From: Calothrix sp. PCC 6303
GTDB lineage: Bacteria; Cyanobacteriota; Cyanobacteriia; Cyanobacteriales; Nostocaceae
Assembly (NCBI RefSeq): GCF_000317435.1
Contig: NC_019751.1
Span: forward strand, 682,001-746,000
Direction of reading: 5' to 3'
DNA: 64,000 nucleotides
Shown here: positions 55,044-64,000 of the stretch, piece after piece
Numbering within the stretch: position 1 is the first letter of the stretch
Layout of the letters: each line of letters begins with the position of its first letter
Position numbers and translations under genes: made by a program
Notes under the pieces: generated by a model
What the model saw: only the letters and a program-made list of their open reading frames with translations
What the model was told of the DNA's origin: nothing
Databases searched by the model: none

Positions 55044-55835
55044 ATGAGCATAATAACTGCACTCCTTACTGACTTTCGTATTATCTTTGAGCGTGACCCC
55101 GCAGCGCGTAACTGGTTGGAGGTGCTGTTCTGCTACCCCGGTTTGCAAGCATTGGTTTTCCATCGCTTGGCGCATAAACTATACACAATTAATATTCCCT
55201 TTATTCCCCGATTAATGTCACACATTGCCCGTTTCTTAACTGGCATTGAAATTCACCCAGGTGCCACAATCGGACTTGGTGTATTTATAGATCATGGTAT
55301 GGGAGTAGTTATTGGCGAGACTGCTATTATCGGAGACTACGCCTTAATTTATCAGGGTGTCACTCTTGGTGGTACAGGTAAAGAAAGCGGTAAACGTCAC
55401 CCAACTCTAGGGGAAAATGTCGTAGTTGGCACTGGCGCAAAAGTCTTGGGAAATATTGAAATTGGTAACAATGTTCGCATCGGTGCCGGTTCAGTTGTGT
55501 TACGAGATGTCCCCTCTGATTGCACCGTAGTTGGCATACCTGGTAGGATAGTTTACCGTTCTGGAGTCCGGGTAAATCCTCTAGAACATGGTAGCCTACC
55601 AGATGCTGAAGCCCAAGCAATTAGAGCATTAGTAGACAGAATCGAACAACTAGAGCAACAAGTTCAGGAAATGAAACAACCATCGGAATTGGCAGAAAAT
55701 ACTACTAGTATCCGTGACTTTGCCCTCGTTAGTAGCAGCTTTTCCGAAAGCCATAGCCATATAGATGACCATCATAATCACTGTCGAATTAGAGATAAGG
55801 CTATTGATGAATTTTTGGATGGTGCCGGAATTTAA
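55044..55835 (+). CDS. cysE: Serine O-acetyltransferase
   Basis: A 263-residue CysE, the first step of cysteine synthesis (serine plus acetyl-CoA to O-acetylserine). The N-terminal helical domain ([20 protein letters not shown]) and LbH repeats are typical: [91 protein letters not shown] carries catalytic Asp-His. The C-terminal 60 residues add a coiled coil ([16 protein letters not shown]) and a His-rich patch ([13 protein letters not shown]) that might bind metal, unusual for the family. I used the ATG at 55044, just after GGGAG. Confidence 0.92.
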   Translation: MSIITALLTDFRIIFERDPAARNWLEVLFCYPGLQALVFHRLAHKLYTINIPFIPRLMSHIARFLTGIEIHPGATIGLGVFIDHGMGVVIGETAIIGDYALIYQGVTLGGTGKESGKRHPTLGENVVVGTGAKVLGNIEIGNNVRIGAGSVVLRDVPSDCTVVGIPGRIVYRSGVRVNPLEHGSLPDAEAQAIRALVDRIEQLEQQVQEMKQPSELAENTTSIRDFALVSSSFSESHSHIDDHHNHCRIRDKAIDEFLDGAGI

Positions 55836-56002
55836 AACAAAAAAATCAAAACCTGTAGAGAGATAGTGCCGCTACTTCTCTACCGAGTTTTAACTTCCAT
55901 GTTGAGTATGTATACTTATCTAACAGATCCCAAACAAATATCAAGATTCGTATCGCCCACCCATAACCAATTGATAACTTTATAAAAAATCTGCACAATG
56001 GA

Positions 56003-56086
56003 AATTGCTAGGGGTGCCTGTAAAATCGGGCTGAGAATACACCCTTAACACCTGAGACTGGGTAATACCAGCGTAGGGAAGCCATT
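56003..56086 (+). promoter_or_regulatory. TPP riboswitch (Thi-box)
   Basis: The conserved blocks GGGGTGCC, CTGAGA, ACACCTGA and CTGGGTAATACCAGCGTAGG occur in order and spacing of TPP riboswitches, ending 20 bases before thiC. It should bind thiamine pyrophosphate and turn thiC off. No strong terminator stem was seen between it and the ATG, so control may be at translation. Confidence 0.93.
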
Positions 56087-56091
56087 TATAA

Positions 56092-57486
<1,395 letters not shown>

Positions 57487-57498
57487 TTAATGTTTATG

Positions 57499-57681
57499 AG
57501 GGACTTCCAATTAATTAAATAATTGCACAACTTTCTATTGTGGAAGAGCCATCCGAATTTTTTCGGGCAAGACTTCGGCGTGAGCGCTCAGTCCTTACCT
57601 CCGGTACACTTCGTTCCGACAGGCTCAGGAACCATCGAACGCTGCCCAAACCACAGGATATTTTATTTTCTGGAAGTCCCT
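57499..57681. repeat. MITE-like element with perfect inverted ends and 70-bp insert
   Basis: A 183-bp element bounded by AGGGACTTCCA (57499-57509) and TGGAAGTCCCT (57671-57681), perfect inverted ends. Inside, GGGCAAGA (57565-57572) and TGCCC (57643-57647) flank the 70-bp insert (57573-57642), identical to 18649-18718. No target duplication was seen. Confidence 0.75.
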
Positions 57682-58014
57682 AAGTAGATAATTATTCTTG
57701 GGATAAGGCAGGGGGAAAAAGAGTTTGAGCCTTATATTAAGTAGTTAAACAAAATTAATTACACAACATTCAGGCATGAAACCCTTGTTCAGACTAGATC
57801 CTTATGTGTAAATAATTCTGCGCGATTACTTACTTTTTATCAAGAGTAGGGGGTTTAATACCCCGATGCCTACGGGTCGCCAGTTTTGAGTTGGGGCGGC
57901 AGCTTGCTACTTGCAGAAGCCACTCCGTGTCTACCCGTAGGGTATCCCCATCTCAAAACCCCCTTCTTCCTTCTTCAACTGTTCCCTGTTCCCTGTTCCC
58001 TTTTAGACAATTTT
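57682..58014. other. Intergenic region with palindromic repeats
   Basis: About 330 bases. GATGCCTACGGG (57865) and CCCGTAGGGTATC (57934) are partly inverted, and three CTGTTCC heptamers lie at 57979-58000. No gene was found. This lies past the 3' end of tamB, transcribed toward it. Confidence 0.5.
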
Positions 58015-61000
58015 TTAAAATCTCCTTTCAAATTCGATCACTGCTCGATTATCATCGAAGAAATTTGTTGAGGCTCGGAAGCGATATTCATTATTAATTT
58101 TGTAATTGATACCCCATTGCAGTGGATCACTAGCCGTGAGTATTTTGAGCGCAGAAACTGATACTTTCCGAGAAATATCAACACCCGCTTCAGCTGCTAG
58201 TTCTAAACTAGAGAAGTTTCTTCCAGCTTCGGGATCTTCAGATATAACGGTAGGAAAAAGCCGAAAATCGCTCAAACCGAATGCTGTACCAATTTGATTA
58301 AAGGTATTTTGAAAGTTATTAAAAACCGCAGAACCTGCAATATTAATTAGCCCTAATGTGCTGCCAGCACCCTGTCCTTGGGTATCTACAAATCCACCCC
58401 CAAGTAAGGCTACAAGTTCAGTTTGACTGCGGTTGGGGGTGCTACGAAGTTCGAGGTTTTCGTTGAGTTGACTTGCTAAACCTTGAATTTCAGCTTCTAC
58501 TTGGACACTTTCTAATGCTCCTAATCCAGAGTTACCATTGCGGGTAAAGTCACTACTTTGGACAACATCGAGAACTTTGGCGAATAACTTAATATCTAAT
58601 TGTGGATCGCGGGGTTGATTTTTGCGAAAGTCAGCTTTGTGTTCATAATCGCGTACCAAATTAAATTGGGTGGTGAATAGATTAACCCCACCTTCCCTGA
58701 GTCTAATGACACCTTCAGGAATTGGATCTGTAAAGGATCCTGTAAGATTCAGGCTTCCGGTAGCGGTGAAGTTTAAAATTGGGGCACGGGTGATTTTAAC
58801 ATTTTTCCCCAATGTTAATTTGAGGTTGTTGAATCGCGTGGGTATGTTGGAACTTTCTGTTTCAGTAGAGGGATTATTTTCGGAATTATTAGGTGTATCT
58901 GTATTGCTACTAGTAGATGTGGTGGTTTTAGTAGATTCAGATAACAATACTTGACCATTATTCAAGCGAATACTACCACCAATTAAAGGATCGAGGGCAG
59001 AACCTGTAATTTGCAAGCTACCACTAACCCCGCCTTGATATAAACTTTTGAGGTTGAGAGCTAAACGATCAAAGTTAACAGTAAGGGGATTTTCCAGTGG
59101 CGAAGGACTCGCGTCATCTAAGTTACGTGTACCGATGTTACTAATGGGAATTTCTCCGAAGGCTTCGATTCTTCCCTGACTAAATCTACCTTGGAGGTTA
59201 TCAACTGTGATGCGATCGAGATTGAATTTAGCTTGACCTGTAACGTCTGTCAATTTTCCGGGAAGTGCAAGGGCTGAAAATGTCGCTCCTCCAAGACTTG
59301 CAGTACCTTTGAGGGTCGGTTCTTTAACGGTTCCCCGCACCATTAAATCTACTTCTCCCTTTCCGCTTTCAAATGCTAACTGGTTTGTGAACAGATTAAT
59401 TACCGATAATCCTTGATTTTTGACTTTAACGTCAAGATTAATTTGATTACTGGTGGGGATATTCATGGCAAAAGGTAACGGGTAGAACAAGCTACCATTG
59501 ATTGTTACTGGTTCGGAACCTGCAACAACATTAATATCACTACCAAAATTTAAGCTTCCGTTATTATAGCTAAAACTAGCATTTGCAGATTCAATTCCTT
59601 TGGCATTCAGCGCACCTTCACTAATTCTGAGTTCACCTTTTGCTTGGGGATTAGTCACGTTACCTGCAATGGCAGCTGTTCCGCTGAGATTCCCAGATAG
59701 CCCTACTGGTAGTTTGACAAAGTTATTTAGGATTTTGACGGGAAAGTTGTTAACTCTCAATTGTCCTGATTGTTCCTTAGCACCAAGACTACCTGTAAAG
59801 GCAAATAGACGATCATTTGACTCTACACGTAGTGGTAATAATGTCAATACTCCATTTTCTAGTTTGCCTTCGGCGATAATTCTTTGAGCTTGGTAGTAGC
59901 GTTCTGGTTCGTCTTGACGACCCCAAGCAAAGTCTTGACCATTGACTTGGAATTGTAGAGCCAAGCCACTGGAACTATTGGTATCTAATAATACTTCACC
60001 GTTGAAGGTTCCTTTTAAGTCTGCCAGTTCCGGAATTGGAGATGCATTGCTTCGCTGTTGTTGTTGATTTTCTACTAATGCTTGAATTTCGGAGATGCGT
60101 TGTAGCTGTGATAACACTGATTGAGTTGGTAAACCCACAGGTTGGGTTTTTGCTAAGTCTGCGACGGTACCATATTCAGGTTCTTTGAGAATATTAGCAA
60201 AATCTGTAATTTCAAACACCTGTAGGGTGGTGAGAATATCTTGGATATTACCTTGAGTTGCGGTGATTTTGCCTTGAATTTTGGGTTGTGGGGAAGCGGG
60301 GGTGAAAGTACCAGCTAAGGTATAACGGCTATTTCCTTTGATAAAACTGCTATTTTCGAGGATGAGATTACCATTGCTATAGTTTAAAATAGCTGTGAGA
60401 TTGTTACCTTTAATATTACCTAGAGTTGGTTGCGCGATCGCTATATTCCCAGAAGTATCTAAATTCTGTTTGTTAACCAGCAAGTCGCCTGTAAATATAC
60501 CACCGACACCACCTTTACCTGTAAATCGATTTTGAGGTGCAGTTAGATTCAAAGCAGTTAGAGGGAAATTATTTACTTTAACTGCTAAATTTTGTCCCTG
60601 GGTTGTTCCTGTGGCTGTAGCTTGTTGCCACTTCACGTTAAAATCTTGAGGACGGTTATTTGCATCTAAATTTAAAGCAATCCGGTCTTGTTTCCCAAGA
60701 AGATTCAATTTTAAACCACTTCCCTGCACCGACTGAATATTTCCAATTAGTAATGGTTCAAATTTCAACTTATTTACATCCAAATTCCGGATTCCGACTT
60801 TTCCTTGAAGATTGGGTGTAGGTAAAGTTCCAGTAATTTGACCATTAAATTCAGCATTTCCAGCTAGTGTTAATGTGCTGGGTAATTTAGTTGGTAAATT
60901 TTTCAGGTTGTAATTTTTGGCAACAACATTCAAATTTAACCCCGTAATTTCCGGTACTTCTGATCCTTTAGCATTCACAGTTACATAACCATTTGCGGTT

Positions 61001-63762
61001 ACATCCCGTGAAGTGGCTTGATCTATCAATAGTCTCTCACCATTCCAACCGATACTTGCTGTTAGAGGTTGCTCAATTCCTGCCAATCCCCGCGATAATT
61101 GTACCTGACCAACTGCTGCCAAATTTTCTAACGGTGCGGAGTTTTCCGAATCTAAGACTCCTGAAACCTGCAATTGACTGCCAAACTGTCCTGTTAACTC
61201 ACTATTAATCCGACTTAATTCTACTCCCCGTGCATTCACTAATGCTTGATAACGCCCATCATTTAGTTGAATTTTTGTTGCATTAACGGTTCCTCCAGCA
61301 ACATTTAATTGTGCATCTCCATTAAGTTGGATATCTTCTGGCTTGAAGGATTCAACATTGCCTGCAACATTAAAAAGACCATTTAAACCACCATTTATTT
61401 GAGGTGGAATTTTTCCTGTTATGAATTGTTGCAATGGAACATTATTGGCTTGAATTTTAGCTTGATAATTTCCATCTTTTAGAGATATATTCGCCGCATT
61501 GAAAACACCATTGCCAACATTTAAACGTCCTTGCCCAGTAGCTTGAATATTCGGTAACTCGAAGGAATCAACTGTACCTTGAACTTGGAAATTACCAGTT
61601 ACTTTTCCTTGAACTTGTTCGGGGACTGTGGCTAATTCTTGCACATCGGAATTGTTGACTCGTAGCTGTGCTTGATAATTTCCCTGCGCCAATTGGATCT
61701 TATTTACTGCAACTGTCCCACCACCAACATTTAGGAGGGCATCACCAGTACCTTGAATAGTTTTTAAAGTTAAATTATCCAGGTTTCCTGCCACGACAAA
61801 TGTTCCTGCTAAAGGATTTTGTAAAACAGGTGCTGACTCCTTTAAAACTCTGGATAATCTGACGTTATTAGCAACTAGTTGAGTCACAAAATTTTGTTGA
61901 TTCAACTTAAAATTAGCAACATTTACCCGACCACCACCTAAATCAACCCCAGCATTGATAGAACTAATTCCATCAATTTTAAATGGGGCTGTACTCCCTG
62001 ATGCTAATAAGCGACCATTAAATTCTGCCCCTTTTAAGATTAAATTTTCAGCTTGTTTTTTATCGACAAATTGCTCAATCCCAATTCCAGAAGTATCAGC
62101 GGTAATTTGCCATTTTTCATTGATCCAAGTTCCTGCTGCTTTAACTTTGCCACCTGCAACAGTGAGTAATGTATTGCGAAAATCAACCCGACGATTGGGA
62201 TTAATTATGACTTCACCCGTACCAGGATAAGCAGCTTCCGGTGCTTGCCACCTTACCAAAGTTTGTACCTGTTCCGATGCACCAGCTAATCGCGCTGTTG
62301 CAGCTAGGGTACCAATTGCGAATCCCGGCTTGATATCATAACTTTTGGCTAAAGCATCTCCCGGTACATTCTGGGCAAGCAAATTAAAATCTATCCCTGG
62401 ATTTTCTCCAACCCTCACCACTCCAGAACCTGTTACCTCACCACCCACAACGGGTTTACCCTGAATATCCCGAAAGCTAATTAAAAAATCGCGGGTGACA
62501 TATTCAAACTTGGCAACAACATTACTAAAATCAACCTTATCGATTTTGGCAGGTTTGGTTGTGGCGATATTTCCCGAAAGTATGGGTGCTTCCAGTTCTC
62601 CAGTGACAAATAAATCTCCCCGCAACTCACCGCTAACTGGTAATGGTAATTTCAGCTTTAAAGTTTCTTGGGTATTTGCCACACTGACGGAATTTACCTT
62701 ACCTGCCAACTTAAAGCCAGTTTTGCGATCGATGGTACCATTAGCTATTAAGGGTATTTTTCCATAATTCCCCGTCGCATTTTCAAACTTGATTTCCGTA
62801 TCGTCAAATTTGAGTTTACCTTGGGTTTTAGTAAATAATTGAGGTAATCGTGCCACCTGTACCCGGATATTTTTGGCTGTGACATCTCCAAATAACTTCG
62901 CTGGTTCATCCCTAGCTAATTGAACTTTGATATCACCTGTGACTTGTCCTGCCTGTAAATCTACTGGTAGCTTGACGATACGTGTCACATTTGGTGCCAT
63001 TAAATCGTCGGCTTGAATTTCTAAATTATGGGTTTTAGTTTTGGGACGACTTTCTCCCCGTAGAAAAATACTACCTCCATCCCCAGGTTTACCCCCCACC
63101 TCATATTTAATAAGTTGGTTTTTCTCCAATAATTGAGCGGTTCCATTGACTTGGGAAACACTAATTGGGGTATTGGGGACAGTGGGAATTAGATAAGCAA
63201 TATTACTTTTTTGGGTTGAATTTGTTGTAATTTGACCCCGAAATGGCTGTAATGTGAGCTTGCCATTACGAAAACGCAAATTATCTAGTTCCGTCTTAAT
63301 TGCTTTACCCTTACCGCCAGCAGATATAGTGGTGCTAACCCAAAGTCCATTACTATCTTGTTCTATATAAACATCTGGATTGACCAAAGTCACATCTAAT
63401 TTTAAGCGACGTTGGAAAATTAAACTCCATAAATCAAAGCCGACATCAACACCTGCCACTGTCGCTGAATCGGGGTCGGTTGCGGTTTTAGGAATCGAGG
63501 AACCTCCGAAACTAACCCCAAATAGTGAAACGTTCTTGAGTTTACCCAGCTTCACTGGACGATTGAGAGAAGTAGAAATACCTTCTTCAGCTAGTGGTGT
63601 TAGGTCTTTGTTGACAAAATTCCATAGCCACCAAGACCCCCCCACAATGCCAATGGTTAACAGCCCTGCAAAGGCGATACCACCTCGACTAAGCAGCATT
63701 AACAATAGTCTTTGACGATGAGAAGGTTGGGAGTTACGGTCTTGGTTGGGAGAATTAGTCAT
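58015..63762 (-). CDS. tamB: TamB-type translocation/assembly protein (AsmA-like, DUF490)
   Basis: A 1915-residue protein. One N-terminal membrane helix (AFAGLLTIGIVGGSWWLWNF) is followed by about 1600 residues of repeated beta-strand blocks (for example LNVGGGTVAVNKIQLAQGNY, LNVGNGVFNAANISLKDGNY, LNVAGGTVNATKIQLNDGRY), the AsmA-like beta-taco of TamB. The C-terminal DUF490 domain runs from about KITRAPILNFTATG to the end (AVIEFERRF, an outer-membrane-type terminus). In cyanobacteria and other diderms such proteins bridge the inner and outer membranes and carry lipids or assemble outer-membrane proteins. The gene stands alone. Length is near the upper range of the family. Confidence 0.93.
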   Translation of the reverse strand: MTNSPNQDRNSQPSHRQRLLLMLLSRGGIAFAGLLTIGIVGGSWWLWNFVNKDLTPLAEEGISTSLNRPVKLGKLKNVSLFGVSFGGSSIPKTATDPDSATVAGVDVGFDLWSLIFQRRLKLDVTLVNPDVYIEQDSNGLWVSTTISAGGKGKAIKTELDNLRFRNGKLTLQPFRGQITTNSTQKSNIAYLIPTVPNTPISVSQVNGTAQLLEKNQLIKYEVGGKPGDGGSIFLRGESRPKTKTHNLEIQADDLMAPNVTRIVKLPVDLQAGQVTGDIKVQLARDEPAKLFGDVTAKNIRVQVARLPQLFTKTQGKLKFDDTEIKFENATGNYGKIPLIANGTIDRKTGFKLAGKVNSVSVANTQETLKLKLPLPVSGELRGDLFVTGELEAPILSGNIATTKPAKIDKVDFSNVVAKFEYVTRDFLISFRDIQGKPVVGGEVTGSGVVRVGENPGIDFNLLAQNVPGDALAKSYDIKPGFAIGTLAATARLAGASEQVQTLVRWQAPEAAYPGTGEVIINPNRRVDFRNTLLTVAGGKVKAAGTWINEKWQITADTSGIGIEQFVDKKQAENLILKGAEFNGRLLASGSTAPFKIDGISSINAGVDLGGGRVNVANFKLNQQNFVTQLVANNVRLSRVLKESAPVLQNPLAGTFVVAGNLDNLTLKTIQGTGDALLNVGGGTVAVNKIQLAQGNYQAQLRVNNSDVQELATVPEQVQGKVTGNFQVQGTVDSFELPNIQATGQGRLNVGNGVFNAANISLKDGNYQAKIQANNVPLQQFITGKIPPQINGGLNGLFNVAGNVESFKPEDIQLNGDAQLNVAGGTVNATKIQLNDGRYQALVNARGVELSRINSELTGQFGSQLQVSGVLDSENSAPLENLAAVGQVQLSRGLAGIEQPLTASIGWNGERLLIDQATSRDVTANGYVTVNAKGSEVPEITGLNLNVVAKNYNLKNLPTKLPSTLTLAGNAEFNGQITGTLPTPNLQGKVGIRNLDVNKLKFEPLLIGNIQSVQGSGLKLNLLGKQDRIALNLDANNRPQDFNVKWQQATATGTTQGQNLAVKVNNFPLTALNLTAPQNRFTGKGGVGGIFTGDLLVNKQNLDTSGNIAIAQPTLGNIKGNNLTAILNYSNGNLILENSSFIKGNSRYTLAGTFTPASPQPKIQGKITATQGNIQDILTTLQVFEITDFANILKEPEYGTVADLAKTQPVGLPTQSVLSQLQRISEIQALVENQQQQRSNASPIPELADLKGTFNGEVLLDTNSSSGLALQFQVNGQDFAWGRQDEPERYYQAQRIIAEGKLENGVLTLLPLRVESNDRLFAFTGSLGAKEQSGQLRVNNFPVKILNNFVKLPVGLSGNLSGTAAIAGNVTNPQAKGELRISEGALNAKGIESANASFSYNNGSLNFGSDINVVAGSEPVTINGSLFYPLPFAMNIPTSNQINLDVKVKNQGLSVINLFTNQLAFESGKGEVDLMVRGTVKEPTLKGTASLGGATFSALALPGKLTDVTGQAKFNLDRITVDNLQGRFSQGRIEAFGEIPISNIGTRNLDDASPSPLENPLTVNFDRLALNLKSLYQGGVSGSLQITGSALDPLIGGSIRLNNGQVLLSESTKTTTSTSSNTDTPNNSENNPSTETESSNIPTRFNNLKLTLGKNVKITRAPILNFTATGSLNLTGSFTDPIPEGVIRLREGGVNLFTTQFNLVRDYEHKADFRKNQPRDPQLDIKLFAKVLDVVQSSDFTRNGNSGLGALESVQVEAEIQGLASQLNENLELRSTPNRSQTELVALLGGGFVDTQGQGAGSTLGLINIAGSAVFNNFQNTFNQIGTAFGLSDFRLFPTVISEDPEAGRNFSSLELAAEAGVDISRKVSVSALKILTASDPLQWGINYKINNEYRFRASTNFFDDNRAVIEFERRF

Positions 63763-64000
63763 AAAATCTCACGATGTGACTCACCAGAGGTAATAGCGCT
63801 TTGCTAAATTCAAGGTGCAATCTAACTTACACAAGGATAACGGAAAATTAGTGTTTTGGGCTGACAATTGTTTGCACCACATGAGTTAGGTGCTGGAGTA
63901 TTTAAGCGATCGCATAGTTCAACGACTCTACTTAATTTAGCTTAAAATAATTGCGGACTCTCTACTTTGCAATTTCCTATGCACCGTCCCATCTACCTCG
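63763..64000. other. Region upstream of tamB
   Basis: About 240 bases likely holding the tamB promoter, with a HIP1 GCGATCGC at 63907-63914. An ATG at 63979 opens to the window edge (MHRPIYL, 7 codons) and could be the start of a plus-strand gene, but that is too little to call. Confidence 0.35.

Noticed and set aside
63979-64000. Possible start of a plus-strand gene at the window end
   Set aside because: Only seven codons are visible.

Overview
The window comes from a filamentous-type cyanobacterium, most likely of the Nostocales. Evidence: psbA (photosystem II D1), ferredoxin-thioredoxin reductase variable chain, sucrose-phosphate phosphatase, cyanobacterial PPK2, a DUF1822/sigma-factor pair, many GCGATCGC (HIP1) octamers, low GC, and families of short interspersed repeats. 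The genus cannot be fixed from the sequence alone.

Layout. 0-9.5 kb: a truncated SF1 helicase and a tail-anchored coiled-coil protein, an ABM-domain protein, a decayed ABC-transporter tail, a YdcF-type protein, ftrV, a membrane PP2C phosphatase with a zinc ribbon and kinase-like N-terminus, an NfeD/SPFH pair, and a cytochrome b6-like protein missing some heme-binding residues. 9.5-15.7 kb: a metacaspase-like protease divergent from a sigma-70 factor plus DUF1822 gene, separated by 862 bp that contains a duplicated ~110-bp module. 16-26 kb: a minus-strand Wzx/Wzy-type exopolysaccharide cluster (two GT4, Wzz, Wzy, acetyltransferase, GT2, flippase, GT2) with an exact CRP-type palindrome 66 bp upstream of its first gene. 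26.7-32 kb: a pentapeptide-repeat membrane protein, two tandem paralogous hexapeptide acyltransferases and an acyltransferase-3. 32.3-37.4 kb: an inward-rectifier K+ channel with a small membrane partner, spp-ruvA, bioF. 38.3-41.1 kb: a two-component system and PPK2. 41.4-49.4 kb: an intact ISKra4-type element, two tandem Ser/Thr kinases, a phosphoglycerate-mutase-type phosphatase, and a broken IS4-family element. 49.5-64 kb: housekeeping genes (class V aminotransferase, RecB-like nuclease, HIT protein, psbA, cysE, riboswitch-controlled thiC) and the giant tamB.

How the parts relate. The polysaccharide genes read as one Wzy-dependent assembly line, but the window shows no priming transferase or outer-membrane exporter. 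The caspase/sigma/DUF1822 locus looks like a signalling unit and is the best candidate for an under-described system. Mobile DNA is layered: a GGGCAAGATGCCC-containing repeat has one copy split by ISKra4 (9-bp target duplication) and other copies carrying a 70-bp insert, while the IS4 element sits exactly on the stop codon of its upstream neighbour. All functional calls rest on reading motifs by eye; no database search was possible.
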